Part shown: in pieces, positions 8,961 through 18,612 of the stretch
Layout: every line of letters starts with the position of its first letter
How positions within the stretch are numbered: the first letter of the stretch is position 1
NCBI GenBank assembly: GCA_016710285.1
Contig: JADJXR010000001.1
Coordinates: 3,102,501 to 3,166,500, forward strand
Direction of reading: 5' to 3'
Length of the DNA: 64,000 bases
Source: Chlorobiota bacterium
GTDB lineage: Bacteria > Bacteroidota > Ignavibacteria > OLB7
The notes under the pieces: model-generated
What the model was told of the DNA's origin: nothing
The model's database searches: none
Seen by the model: the letters and a program-made list of their open reading frames with translations, nothing else
Program-made: the position numbers and the translations under genes

Positions 8961-9136
8961 CCGCCAGTTCGTTGAGAAAATCAAACAGGTAGCCGCCCCG
9001 ACATGAAGTCGGGGTTCATAAAAGGTCTTTAGCCTTCGGTGTCACCCACCGCCGGTTCGTTGGGGGAATCACACCGGTAGCCACCCCGACTCAGTCGGGA
9101 TTCATAGCAGATCTTTAGCCTTTGGCAGGGGCGTTG
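8961..9136. repeat. Tandem 88-bp repeat of the dispersed palindromic family
   Basis: Two diverged copies begin at 8961 and 9049 (ccgcc-a/g-gttcgttg at each start). Each contains CCCCGAC...GTCGGG, then a short A-rich spacer (cataaaa in copy 1) and the ggTCTTTAGCCTTcGG palindrome; the second copy is degraded. The flanking 8923-8960 and 9137-9258 hold no gene that I can support. Confidence 0.78.
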
Positions 9137-9258
9137 TGAGGAGCGACCGCAACCGCTATCTTGATGCCGCTTCCCCTTGCATGGCAATGGCAGCATTGCG
9201 TGGAGGGGAAGATGCCCGCCGGGAAATCATTCATTCTTTTCCACTATGAGCATCTGTT

Positions 9259-10086
9259 ATGGCAATTCGGTGTCTGTTTCCACTTCTCGCCCTCGCCATG
9301 CTGGCGTGGTATCCCGCTGCTGCGCAGAACAACGATCCATCGCCAAGCAACGACTCGGCAATGGCGGTTGCGGCATCGGCTCCAATCCTTATCCCCATTG
9401 ACACGTTGCGGTTCGGCAGCAAGCTGACGGCGATTGCTGGCGGAGCGTTCCCCATGGGTGAGTATGCCGAAACAACTGGAGTGCGCCCCGGGTTCGCAAC
9501 CCCAGGATTCTCCGCAGGGATAGAGTACACCGTCCACGCCGATTCGTTTGCGTTGCTGGTTTCGCCCGGGTGGGTTTCCACGTTGTTGGTTTCCGCCAAC
9601 GGTTCCGATCAATCGGGGGTGAAGGCCGCGCTGGCGCAGGAGTTCAACATCCCCCCCGATGCCAACCCCATTGTTGAGGCCGGCCCCTGGGTCACGGCCT
9701 CGGTCCTGACCGGATTCGAGGGGAACTACCAACTGGCCAACAACTGGAGCATTGGCGTGCAGTCGCAGTTTGGGTTTGTGGTGGGGAGCAGTTCGTTGGT
9801 GAGATTGGCTTCCGAGCGCGGGGCAATCACGCAGCATTCCTCCATTGCCGCCGCGCCATGTTTTTCGGTTGGGGTGGTTTCTTCGTTCTGGAATCGGTTT
9901 GCGCTGGCCATGCGTTACTACCGGTCCACCATCACCTACGACATCCGCACCATCAACCCCGACGGAACCAGCAACGCCCTGTACTACGACCAACCATCGG
10001 ACCTTCTTTCCCTTTACCTTGGCTACACCTTTGCCACCTTCCGCCACCAGACACCACTGTTTGCCGAAGAAGTGGTGGAGGAGTGA
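9259..10086 (+). CDS. Predicted outer-membrane beta-barrel protein
   Basis: 275 residues with a signal peptide (MAIRCLFPLLALAMLAWYPA, cleavage near AAAQ). The mature part alternates hydrophobic and polar residues in short strands separated by Gly/Asn turns (LTAIAGGAFPMGEYAE; FSAGIEYTVHADSFALLVSP; GPWVTASVLTGFEGNYQLAN; SIGVQSQFGFVVGSSSL; FALAMRYYRSTITYDI; LLSLYLGYTFATFRH), the look of a small outer-membrane barrel. It ends with an acidic tail (FAEEVVEE) instead of a terminal aromatic residue, which is unusual for a BAM substrate. It is monocistronic between recG and the heparinase-like gene. Function unknown. Confidence 0.68.
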   Translation: MAIRCLFPLLALAMLAWYPAAAQNNDPSPSNDSAMAVAASAPILIPIDTLRFGSKLTAIAGGAFPMGEYAETTGVRPGFATPGFSAGIEYTVHADSFALLVSPGWVSTLLVSANGSDQSGVKAALAQEFNIPPDANPIVEAGPWVTASVLTGFEGNYQLANNWSIGVQSQFGFVVGSSSLVRLASERGAITQHSSIAAAPCFSVGVVSSFWNRFALAMRYYRSTITYDIRTINPDGTSNALYYDQPSDLLSLYLGYTFATFRHQTPLFAEEVVEE

Positions 10087-10443
10087 GGGGGAGGAAACTG
10101 GAGAAGGGGGGAAGAAAGGAAGGGGAGATGTGTCGAGCCAACCTTTCTGAATCTTTTTATCTGATTTTTTTGTTCATCACCACCTACCATCTCCTGTTTG
10201 GGCGGAAGAGGTGGGGGCATGGCCACCAGCGCGCGGAGTCCCCTTCAGAACCTGCGCGAACCCTAGGCCGCTGCAACCCTATGCTTTGCGTAGGGTGAGT
10301 TGCTGATATTTCAAAGCACCGAACGTTCCCAAATCGTTTGGCCCACCTTGCTGCCCTCCCTTTTCTGTGAGTATTCTGTGAGTTCCCGTTGCCAGCTTTA
10401 CCGCCACACAAATTCCAATCACCAACACAGGAGAGAGATCACC
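10087..10443 (+). other. Intergenic leader upstream of the heparinase-like gene
   Basis: About 357 bp without a supportable gene. It has a purine-rich start (10087-10130) and a weak stem CCCTATG...CGTAGGG near 10278-10296. An AGGAGAGAG Shine-Dalgarno just before 10444 fixes the downstream start. No convincing promoter box seen. Confidence 0.5.
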
Positions 10444-13400
10444 ATGAAGTTTTTACGCTTTCTGCTTGCGCTGTGGGCTGTTGCGCTGGCGGGGATCACC
10501 ACGCAGGGGCTGGCTTCCGGGTTGACCCCGGTTGCCGGGCATCCCCGAATCTTGCTGACCCCCACGGTGAAAACCACACTGACCGCAAAGAAAAACAGCA
10601 ACCATCCAACATGGCTTGCGCTGAAGTCCAAAGCCGATGCGCTGCTGAACCAAACCATCGTCCAGTGTAAGTACAACAACTACTCCAACTGGTACTCCAA
10701 CTCCATCTATTTCGAGGGGAACGGCTCCGGCTGGATGCACGCGGCGTTCACCCTTTCGCTGGCGTGGCAAATCAGCGGCGACACGAACTACGCCAACAAA
10801 GCCGTGGCGTTGGCCGATGAAATTATCCGCGCCGATGCCGACCCGGACAACCAGGGAACGGGCAAATCCCCGATCACGCTGGACCGCTCCTACACCTCGC
10901 GCCATGTTGGCCCGGCAATCGCCGTGCTGTACGATTGGTGCCACTCCCGGCTTGATTCGGCACGCAAAGCCAAGCTCCGTGCGGTGATGGTCAAATGGTT
11001 CAACCACCTGCGGAATGGCTCGGCCAGCAGCGATGTCTATCAAAAAAATGGCCCAGCCACCGGCGCGTGGTTCGGCTCGCATCTTAGCTGCGCCGCATGG
11101 ATGGGATACGCCATTGCTGGCGACGACACCGCGTCGCAGCGGATGATTGACTGGGCACGCGCCCGGTTCGACGGCACTCAATCGGCAACGCTCTCCTCCA
11201 GCGATTACCCCACCACCTACCGGATGCAAGGCTTCACCGGGGGGATCAAGTCGTGGTTCGGTTCGCGCTGGGGCGTTCCTTCCACAACGCAAGGGGCAAC
11301 CGGCGCGCCGATGAAAGGGGGAATCTTCCCGCAAGGTTGGTGGTACGGCAATGCCGAGTTCGGGCGGATGGTGGATTACATGCTGGTGGTGAAATCGGCA
11401 ACGGGGGAGGACCTGCCGGGAATGTATCAAACATATCTGGCCGACATCTTCATAGCCCACCGCCAAGCCACGCTTCCGGGGAACCTGCTGATTGATCCCA
11501 ACGGCGAGTGGCGCGGAAGCCAGGGGGCCGTTGTGGAGCGTGGGCTTCCCGCACGGATTGCCACCGCGCTGGCTTCGGTCCCGAACGTTGGCGCGGCGGC
11601 GGCAACCTTTGCGTGGGATGAAATCCCACCCACTTCTTCCTCGGTGGCGGGCGTTAGCGTTGCGGCGTTGCAACCCTGGGAGGAGTTCCTGTACCGGAAC
11701 ACCGCAGGAAGCGGCGCAACGGTTGCGCTTCCCCTTGCCTACACCCCATTTGCGCCGAACTACCCAGCGGCCGGGGCCGGCAACGGAGCTATTCCATATT
11801 TCACCATGCGCTCTTCCTGGGGGAGCAATGCGGTCTGGGCAAGCGTGAATATGGGGGCGCAGGTGTATGATGAGTTCATGCATTATCAAGCCGGGCATAT
11901 CGAGCTTGCAAAAGGGAACCACCGTCTGCTGATAAGCCCAACAACATGGAAAGGGGATTCCTCGGGATTAGGGGTCACCAGCTTGGGGCCGGTGATTAGC
12001 GACCACTCCGGCGCGAAAAACACTCTCTATTTCGATGACTTCGGCGACTACCAATCCACAAGCTCGACCCGCGTTGGCGGCCAGGGACCGCACGGGAAGG
12101 ATAAAGTTGTTGCCCAGGAGATGAACCCCAGCTACAGCTATATCAGTGCCGACCTTTCCACCGCCTACAACAACATGGACTGGCCACGTTCGGTGGGGGA
12201 CACAACCAACCGGAAGCTGGAGTATTTCTACCGAAACTTCGTCTATCTGCGCCCGGCAAACTTGTTTGTGGTGTACGACCGCGTAAAAGCCGCCGCCAGC
12301 AGCAACGCCAACGGTGCCTACCGCAAGCGGCTGCGCTGGCATTTCCCAACCCAGCCCGTTGTTAGCGGAAGCAGCATCCGCGTGGATAACAGCGATGCCC
12401 GGCTGTGGATGCGGGCACTGCTTCCGGCAAGCCCAACAATCACCACCACCAGCTTGGTCAGCAACCCCGACAACACGTGGGGTTCGTGGCTGAACTATCT
12501 GTTCAGCAGCAAAACCTACCGCGCCGAAGTCAGTAATGCGGCCAACCCGCTCCAGCAGCCATTCCTAACGGTGATGCAGGCCGGAACCACATCCCTTGCG
12601 GAACCGACATCGGAGCTTTTCTACACCACTGATTCGTTGATGATTGGAACCACTATCGAGCTTGCCGACGGGCGGGACTATGTGATGCTGTTCAACAACC
12701 GCCCCGGGCAAGTGCCGCAGCCAATCACCTACGCCTACTATCCCCTTGTTGGCTCGATCAACGGAACCCACACCCTGTGCGGGCTTGAGCCAAACACCGC
12801 CTACACTGTGGAGCTGCAAGGAACGTTTGTGGTGGTGGCCAAGGACCCAACCGGGGCGTTCACAACAACCGCCGCTGGGGTCCTGCAGTTCACCCCGCCC
12901 GGAGGCACGCCGCAAGGTGGCGGAGATGACGATGATGGGAACAACGGAGGCGGCGGAGATAATGGAGGTGGTGGAAACAATGGAGGCGGCGGAGATAATG
13001 GAGGTGGTGGAAACAACGGCGGCGGCGGAGACAATGGCGGCGGAGACAACGGCGGTGGTGGAGACAACGGCGGCGGCGGAGACAATGGCGGTGGCGGAAA
13101 CAACAACGGCGGCGGAGCGATCATCGCTGGCCACCCGCGATTGCTGCTGACCCCGGCAATCAAGACCGCGCTGCTTGCGAAGGTCCAAGCCAACGACCCA
13201 ACATGGACCGCGCTGAAAACCCGTGCGGACATTCTTCTGACCTATCCAATCACCCAGTACAAAACCGCAACCGCCTACAACTGGTTTGCCAACACCATCT
13301 TCTACGGCTATCAGGGGGAGGGGTGGTACAGCGATGTGATACCGCTGGCGTTTGCGTGGCAGATGACCGGCGACACCAACTACTGCAACAAGCTGCTGGC

Positions 13401-15834
13401 GATTGCCGACGAGTTCATCCGCGCCGAGTACGACCCGGCAAACCAGCCACCAATCGGGCGTTCGCCGATGACGCTGGGGAACGCCTTCCCGTCGCGCTAT
13501 GTTGGCCCGGCGGCGGCCATCATCTTCGATTGGTGCTACGACCACCTGGGCGCGACCCGCAAAAACCAGATGGTGACGCTGTTCAACCGCTGGTTCGACT
13601 CGCTTCGGGTTCCTGGCGGAAGTGCTTACGAGAACAACGGACCATCGAACGGCAACCACTACGGCGGCCACATGGCAGCCGCGGGGTGGATGGGCTACGC
13701 CAGCTACGGCGACAACCCACGCGCCCAGCATCTGATTGATTGGGCAATCGTCCGGATGGATGGCACGCTTACGCCAAACCTTGCCTCCACCGACATCCCC
13801 GCCAGCAACCGCAAACAAGATTTTGAGGGGAGCGTGCGGAACTACGTCGGCTCAATCTGGGGAATCCCAAGCTCCACCCCGGGCATTTACGGCACGCCGT
13901 TCCGGGGCGGGCATAACTTCCAGGGGTGGGCCTACGGCAATGGCGAGTTCAGCCAGATGATTGACCTGCTTCAGGCAATGAAAACTGCTGGCGGACCAGA
14001 CTTCTTCCAGCAATATCCGGGCTGGTTCAGCGGGATGTACCGCTCGCTTCGCCATTCGCTGATGCCAAGCCGTTTTATGATTGACCCAATTGGCGATTGG
14101 GGGGGGAACAACGCCGTCGCAATCCAACCGGGGCTGCCGCATCGCTTGTCGTTTGTGCTGCAATCCACACCCGATGGACCCACTGCCCAGCATTTTGCCA
14201 ACGTGGAAATGGCCCAGAACCACACCTGGAATTTCTACGCCCAAGATGTCCGCGTTATTGAGCTGCGCGAATGGGAAGCCTTCTACTACCAGGACTTCAC
14301 CCGGCCCGCAACGCCAGCGGTGATGCCAACGTGGTACAACAACATCAACAGCGTAACGCCGAACGGCAGCAGCCCGAACGGCGCAATCCCATACTACATG
14401 ATGCGGAGCAGTTGGGACACCGGAGCGGTGTGGGCATCGTTGCAAATGGGAAGCGCGAAATGGGGGGACCACCAGCATCTGCACGCCGGGCACCTGCATA
14501 TCGTTCGCGGGCGGGATCAGCTTCTTATCAGCCCAAGCAATTGGAAAGGGGGACCAACAGGGTTGGGAATTGTTGGCAACGGCATTGGCTACACCGATTA
14601 CTCCGGCGTGAAGAACACCCTGTTCTTCGACGACTACGGCGACTACCAACGGAAGTCCAGTGGGAACATCGGCGGGCAAGATGTGTACGGATTCGACCGC
14701 CCGGTGGCCAACGAATTCACCGAGGATTACGGCTACGCCCGAAGCGATTTGGCATCGGCTTACAACTTTGCGGGCTGGAACCCGGCAACGCAATCCAGCA
14801 CCCAACTTTCCGACACCACACAGCGGAAGCTGGAGAAGTTCTACCGGAACTTCGTGTACCTGAAAGGTCCCGGAATTTTTGTCACGTACGACCAGATCAA
14901 GGCCAAAAGCAGCAACAACCCTTTGGGGGCTTATCGGAAGCATCTGCGCTGGCATTTCCCGGACCAGCCAACAATCAACGGGAAAAGCATCCATGCCGAA
15001 AAAGGGGCCTCGCGCATTTGGATGCACACGGTGATTCCGGCAACCGTCGGGTACACCAAGTACAGTTTGCAGAACAGCAATCCAGACAACACCTACAACG
15101 ATCCCAGCTTGAACTACCTGTTCCAAAGCAACACGTGGCGGGTGGAAGCGCGCGACACACTGAACCCGCTGGAAATGCCGTTCCTGACGGTGATGCAAGT
15201 TGGGCCGGCGAACCTTTCGGAGCTGACCACCAGCGCGTTCGCCACCACCGACACACTGATGATCGGTTCCCGAATTATCACCGCAGCGGGGGAGGAGTAT
15301 CTGGTGCTGTTCAATAACCGAGCGGGGACGGTTCCGCTGGCGATTGCTTCCACCAACTACCCGTTGGTTGGGGCAACCAGCGCAACCCATCTGCTGTGCG
15401 GAATGAAGCCTGCGGGGAAATATCAGATAGCCATCAGCAACGGCGTGGTGACGGTGGCGGAAAATCCCGCCGGAACGTTCACCGCCTCGGCTGGCGGAGT
15501 GCTGATGTTCCAGCCGTCGGCGGTTTCTGGCGCGGCAAAGGCTGTGCCCGGGGAAACCGGGGAACTGCGCGAATCGGGGCTTAGCCTACGCGTTTTCCCG
15601 AACCCCAGCAATGGCGCGGCCACCGTGGGTTTCCGCTTGCCGGAGTCGGGGAATGTGAAGGTTCGGGTGCTGAATTTGTTGGGGGGAACGGTTGCCGATC
15701 TGCTGGACCGCCAGCTTCCGGCGGGCGTTCATGCGGTGGAATGGAGCGGCAAAGGGGAACCAGCCGGAACTTACCTTGTTGAGATTATTGCCGGCGCACG
15801 CCGCGACGTACAAAGACTGGTGCTAACGAACTAA
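10444..15834 (+). CDS. Secreted double-module heparinase II/III-like protein with T9SS sorting domain
   Basis: 1796 residues; the start at 10444 follows AGGAGAGAG and opens a signal peptide (MKFLRFLLALWAVALAGITT). Two homologous modules lie in tandem, about 28-815 and 891-1690. Each begins with AGHPR(I/L)LLTP and carries an alpha-helical toroid (NGPATGAWFGSHLSCAAWMG versus NGPSNGNHYGGHMAAAGWMG) followed by the beta-sandwich block of heparinase II/III-like lyases (MRSSW, then H-x-x-AGH and LLISP-x-x-WKG). They are joined by a Gly/Asn/Asp linker (about 832-890). A proline-rich T9SS type A tail (SLRVFPNPSNGAATVGFRLP) starts near 1713. Family knowledge predicts cleavage of uronic-acid polysaccharides at or beyond the cell surface; the substrate is unknown. 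No neighbouring sugar-uptake or lyase genes make a PUL-like locus. Confidence 0.85.
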   Translation: MKFLRFLLALWAVALAGITTQGLASGLTPVAGHPRILLTPTVKTTLTAKKNSNHPTWLALKSKADALLNQTIVQCKYNNYSNWYSNSIYFEGNGSGWMHAAFTLSLAWQISGDTNYANKAVALADEIIRADADPDNQGTGKSPITLDRSYTSRHVGPAIAVLYDWCHSRLDSARKAKLRAVMVKWFNHLRNGSASSDVYQKNGPATGAWFGSHLSCAAWMGYAIAGDDTASQRMIDWARARFDGTQSATLSSSDYPTTYRMQGFTGGIKSWFGSRWGVPSTTQGATGAPMKGGIFPQGWWYGNAEFGRMVDYMLVVKSATGEDLPGMYQTYLADIFIAHRQATLPGNLLIDPNGEWRGSQGAVVERGLPARIATALASVPNVGAAAATFAWDEIPPTSSSVAGVSVAALQPWEEFLYRNTAGSGATVALPLAYTPFAPNYPAAGAGNGAIPYFTMRSSWGSNAVWASVNMGAQVYDEFMHYQAGHIELAKGNHRLLISPTTWKGDSSGLGVTSLGPVISDHSGAKNTLYFDDFGDYQSTSSTRVGGQGPHGKDKVVAQEMNPSYSYISADLSTAYNNMDWPRSVGDTTNRKLEYFYRNFVYLRPANLFVVYDRVKAAASSNANGAYRKRLRWHFPTQPVVSGSSIRVDNSDARLWMRALLPASPTITTTSLVSNPDNTWGSWLNYLFSSKTYRAEVSNAANPLQQPFLTVMQAGTTSLAEPTSELFYTTDSLMIGTTIELADGRDYVMLFNNRPGQVPQPITYAYYPLVGSINGTHTLCGLEPNTAYTVELQGTFVVVAKDPTGAFTTTAAGVLQFTPPGGTPQGGGDDDDGNNGGGGDNGGGGNNGGGGDNGGGGNNGGGGDNGGGDNGGGGDNGGGGDNGGGGNNNGGGAIIAGHPRLLLTPAIKTALLAKVQANDPTWTALKTRADILLTYPITQYKTATAYNWFANTIFYGYQGEGWYSDVIPLAFAWQMTGDTNYCNKLLAIADEFIRAEYDPANQPPIGRSPMTLGNAFPSRYVGPAAAIIFDWCYDHLGATRKNQMVTLFNRWFDSLRVPGGSAYENNGPSNGNHYGGHMAAAGWMGYASYGDNPRAQHLIDWAIVRMDGTLTPNLASTDIPASNRKQDFEGSVRNYVGSIWGIPSSTPGIYGTPFRGGHNFQGWAYGNGEFSQMIDLLQAMKTAGGPDFFQQYPGWFSGMYRSLRHSLMPSRFMIDPIGDWGGNNAVAIQPGLPHRLSFVLQSTPDGPTAQHFANVEMAQNHTWNFYAQDVRVIELREWEAFYYQDFTRPATPAVMPTWYNNINSVTPNGSSPNGAIPYYMMRSSWDTGAVWASLQMGSAKWGDHQHLHAGHLHIVRGRDQLLISPSNWKGGPTGLGIVGNGIGYTDYSGVKNTLFFDDYGDYQRKSSGNIGGQDVYGFDRPVANEFTEDYGYARSDLASAYNFAGWNPATQSSTQLSDTTQRKLEKFYRNFVYLKGPGIFVTYDQIKAKSSNNPLGAYRKHLRWHFPDQPTINGKSIHAEKGASRIWMHTVIPATVGYTKYSLQNSNPDNTYNDPSLNYLFQSNTWRVEARDTLNPLEMPFLTVMQVGPANLSELTTSAFATTDTLMIGSRIITAAGEEYLVLFNNRAGTVPLAIASTNYPLVGATSATHLLCGMKPAGKYQIAISNGVVTVAENPAGTFTASAGGVLMFQPSAVSGAAKAVPGETGELRESGLSLRVFPNPSNGAATVGFRLPESGNVKVRVLNLLGGTVADLLDRQLPAGVHAVEWSGKGEPAGTYLVEIIAGARRDVQRLVLTN
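12941..13113 (+). repeat. In-frame repeat encoding a Gly/Asn/Asp linker
   Basis: Short GGAGATAATGGAGGTGGTGG-type units repeat in frame and encode alternating GGGGDN and GGGGNN runs between the two lyase modules. At DNA level the units differ mainly by interchange of GGA/GGC/GGT, so slippage could change the linker length without breaking the frame. Confidence 0.9.
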
Positions 15835-15855
15835 CGAAGGCACTGGTTGGTGGAC

Positions 15856-15889
15856 CCGGAGGAATCGCTGGCAACAGCGGTTCCTCCGG
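15856..15889 (+). terminator. Terminator-like hairpin after the heparinase-like gene
   Basis: CCGGAGGAA and CGCTG pair with CAGCG and TTCCTCCGG through one T-G wobble around a GCAA tetraloop; TTGTTATT follows. It lies 21 bp after the stop codon. Confidence 0.6.
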
Positions 15890-15908
15890 TTGTTATTGGC
15901 CCGCCTAC

Positions 15909-16123
15909 AGGGTAGCCGCCCCGACCTTCGTCGGGATTGATAAAAGGTCTTTAGCCTTCGGTGTATCATCTTGGCGAGAAGACTGAGCCCCGATGAATCG
16001 GGGCCGCTACCTGTGGGATCGCCACGGCTCCGCCCGCCACAGGGTAGCCGAAGGTCTTTAGCCTTCGGTGTCATCCTTCAGTGCTATCACTGGGCCCCGA
16101 TGAATCGGGGCCGCTACCTGTGA
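15909..16123. repeat. Dispersed palindromic repeat cluster, overlaps the yfhO-like 3' end
   Basis: It contains CCCCGAC-ctt-cGTCGGG, two copies of CCGAAGG/CCTTCGG-type modules with the TCTTTAG loop, and two copies of GCCCCGAT-ga-ATCGGGGC. It belongs to the same family as 2656, 8961, 26221 and 33041. The minus-strand gene that ends at 16058 uses a TAA inside one palindrome loop, so its last codons are repeat-derived. Confidence 0.82.
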
Positions 16124-18466
16124 GGGTGTTCCCCGTTTTCTTCTCACCCCCATTGCCACCGCGCCGCCGATTGATAGAAGCAGCGTTGCAATCGTGATCC
16201 ATTTTCCGGTGGAGTAGGCCGATGACTCGAACCGCAGCTCAACCGTGTGGTTCCCCGCCGGAACGGCGATTGCCCGCAGCGAGTAATCGCCTGTCAGAAG
16301 CTCCGTCTCCGCGCCGTCAACATAAACGTGCCAGGCCGGATACCAGACCTCGCTCAGCAGTAAAATCCCTGCTTTGTCGGTCTTCACACCCACCTCAATT
16401 CGTGCGGGGTCGTAGTGGCTGATGGTGGCGGTTCCGCTTCCGGTTCCGTCCGGTTTCACGCTTGGCTCTTTCTCCAACAACACCGTTTTGGAAAGATCAA
16501 TTTCGCCGCTTCCCAGCATCTTCTTGATTGCAGCGGTGTCGGCCACGCGGTAATCGTACAGCATCCGTGCGTGGGGGAAGGCGGTGGGGCGTTCGGCAAG
16601 CCCTGCGCTGCGGGTGGCGGCATCAACCCGCACGGCGTAGCGGATGTTCATCAGGTCGTAGGCGGGTTCGTAGTTCCCGGGTTGGCCGGCGGCTTGGGCC
16701 GGGGGAACGCGCCGCGCAAGCAGCAGCGGGTTGTAGCCTTCGAACAGCATGATCTGGCTGTACGGCCCTTGGTTCCGTTGCATCAGCATCGCCCCCGATT
16801 CCCGCATCTTCACGCGGAACAACCGGTCGGGGGCTTGGGCTTTCAGCATCGCGAATTGCTCATCGTTCCGCTGGTAGATCTGCTCTGGGTTGTTCGGCGA
16901 TGGGTTCTGTTCCGCGCCAAAAATGAACAGGTCAATCGTCCCAAGCAGCAGCAGCGCCACGGCCACCCCGGCCCCGGGCATCTTCCGTTTCAGCCCGGCC
17001 CAAAGCACCGCAACCGCGCCAAGCCCAATCAGAATTGGCGTGATCCCCGTTGCCCCCGTTGCCTTTGCCACTTCGGCGGGGGCGTTGAACATCCCCCCCA
17101 GAACTCCGCTTACCGAAAGCAATCCAATCAGCACAATGATCCCGCCGGCAATCCACGTGGTCCGCATCAGCGCGGGCGATTCGCCGTCGTCGTCGGGGCG
17201 GATTGCACGCTCCAGCCCAACCCCCGCAAGCAACGCCGCGCCCAATCCAAAAAACAGCATCATGCGGGTGGGGACGCGGAAGCTCCCGAACAACGGCAGC
17301 TTGTTGATGATTGGATGGAGGAAGAAGCTATCCCCCAAAGCATACAGAAGGCTGAACAACGCCATCCCAGCAACAAACCACCGGAGCGCGCCCAGCCGTT
17401 TGGAGGCCAGCCCTATCGCGGCCAACAGCAGCGTCACAACGCCAACGTAGATGCAGGTCTCCCAGAAGTAGAACGTCTCGGGGCGGTACCAATACTCCAT
17501 CCCTTGCGGCGTGTTTCCGGTGACAACGCCAAAGAATTTTGGAACAACCAACGTCACCAAATGGCCAATGGTGATGGAGCCTTCCAGCGATTTCTCGTAA
17601 CTGCTGGCGGCGCGTTCGCTAAGCCCGGCAAGCTCCTGGGCGGGAAGCAGTTGGATTGCAAAAATGCCCGCGCCAATGGCCACCACCAGCAGGGCAATCG
17701 CCGCGCCTTTCCAGGCGGTGGCTTTCCGCTCGGCATCGCTTCCGCGAAGGTCGGGGAGCAGAAGAAAAAGGGTGAAGCAGGCCATGTAGAAAACCATAAA
17801 CAGTGCCGATTGCGGGTGCCCACTCAGCATCGTCAGCCCAAGAATAATTCCCGACAGAATGCCGTGCAGCCAACTCCGCTGGGTTACGCCACGGTGGAAG
17901 AACATCAGCACAAAGGGGAACCAGGCAAGGTGGTAGATCATGTTCGGGTGGATCATGTGGGCAACCATCATTCCGCACAGGCCCCACGCAATGCCGCTGA
18001 AGATTCCGCCCCATTGGCCAATCCCTAACTGGCGTGCAAGTTTCCACGCGCCGATCATCGCCACCAAGTAGTGGGCAACCACAAAAAATTGCGCCAGCCG
18101 CGCCGTCAGGTCGCCGCCGCTGAACAGGTACATCAGCAGGTTGCCGGGGTAGAAGAAGCCGTTTTGGAGATCGGCCAAAAACGGCATTCCGCAGAAGGCG
18201 TAAGGGTTCCAAAACGGTATCACCCCTTGGCTGAAGTTCCGCGCAGCAAAGACTTCGTGGGGGAAGAATTGCTCCAAAAAATCTTCCCACAAATATCCGC
18301 TCCCGAACAGAAAGGGGCTGAAAAACAGGAGTGTAATCAGGATGAAAATGCCGTAGGCAACGTAGTTGGGCGGCTCGTATAACGGCTTCGATGCGGCGGC
18401 TGCACGGCGTGGATTGCGGACGGTGAGGGGTTCAATCTCCCGTTTTTTTGACGGCTGTTTTGCCAT
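16058..18466 (-). CDS. YfhO-family integral membrane protein
   Basis: 802 residues from the ATG at 18466 (MAKQPSKKREIEPLTVRNPR, a basic cytoplasmic tail); the extension to 18571 is not supported. YfhO proteins are large polytopic membrane proteins related to GT-C glycosyltransferases; B. subtilis YfhO glycosylates lipoteichoic acid. The family N-terminal block is clear: GYLWEDFLEQFFPHEVF, then GVIPFWNPYAFCGMPFLAD and GFFYPGNLLMYLF. Many hydrophobic segments follow. The C-terminal soluble part (AGILLLSEVWYPAWHVYVDG, then PAGNHTVELRFESSAY) is the family's beta domain, followed by a last membrane span. The final 19 or so residues (VAAPIHRGPVIALKDDTEG) are encoded by the dispersed repeat. Acceptor in this organism is unknown; an envelope-glycan role is inference. 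Divergent from xseA. Confidence 0.85.
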   Translation of the reverse strand: MAKQPSKKREIEPLTVRNPRRAAAASKPLYEPPNYVAYGIFILITLLFFSPFLFGSGYLWEDFLEQFFPHEVFAARNFSQGVIPFWNPYAFCGMPFLADLQNGFFYPGNLLMYLFSGGDLTARLAQFFVVAHYLVAMIGAWKLARQLGIGQWGGIFSGIAWGLCGMMVAHMIHPNMIYHLAWFPFVLMFFHRGVTQRSWLHGILSGIILGLTMLSGHPQSALFMVFYMACFTLFLLLPDLRGSDAERKATAWKGAAIALLVVAIGAGIFAIQLLPAQELAGLSERAASSYEKSLEGSITIGHLVTLVVPKFFGVVTGNTPQGMEYWYRPETFYFWETCIYVGVVTLLLAAIGLASKRLGALRWFVAGMALFSLLYALGDSFFLHPIINKLPLFGSFRVPTRMMLFFGLGAALLAGVGLERAIRPDDDGESPALMRTTWIAGGIIVLIGLLSVSGVLGGMFNAPAEVAKATGATGITPILIGLGAVAVLWAGLKRKMPGAGVAVALLLLGTIDLFIFGAEQNPSPNNPEQIYQRNDEQFAMLKAQAPDRLFRVKMRESGAMLMQRNQGPYSQIMLFEGYNPLLLARRVPPAQAAGQPGNYEPAYDLMNIRYAVRVDAATRSAGLAERPTAFPHARMLYDYRVADTAAIKKMLGSGEIDLSKTVLLEKEPSVKPDGTGSGTATISHYDPARIEVGVKTDKAGILLLSEVWYPAWHVYVDGAETELLTGDYSLRAIAVPAGNHTVELRFESSAYSTGKWITIATLLLSIGGAVAMGVRRKRGTPSQVAAPIHRGPVIALKDDTEG

Positions 18467-18578
18467 GGGTCGGAACGAAAATGAAGATGAAAGACCTGGT
18501 TCTGGGGAACGGACAACCACGGATAATCGCGGCCTTTGCGCGTGCGCCAACAAGAGTGTGAGTTTGCACAAAGGCCGC

Positions 18579-18586
18579 CAAATATA
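18579..18586 (-). promoter_or_regulatory. TAnnTTTG -7 box for the yfhO-like gene
   Basis: On the minus strand TATATTTG matches the -7 consensus; it lies 113 bp before the start at 18466. Confidence 0.38.
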
Positions 18587-18612
18587 CAGCCCAATGGTTA
18601 AGTTCGCGCCCT

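Noticed and set aside
13852..15390. Long antisense frame (512 codons) inside the heparinase-like gene
   Set aside because: It mirrors the coding frame of a recognised protein; composition is Val/Arg/Pro-rich without domains. Such frames follow from GC-rich codon use.
16415..18028. Plus-strand frame of 537 codons over the yfhO-like gene
   Set aside because: Antisense shadow: His/Gln/Arg-rich without membrane segments; the minus strand encodes a typical polytopic membrane protein.
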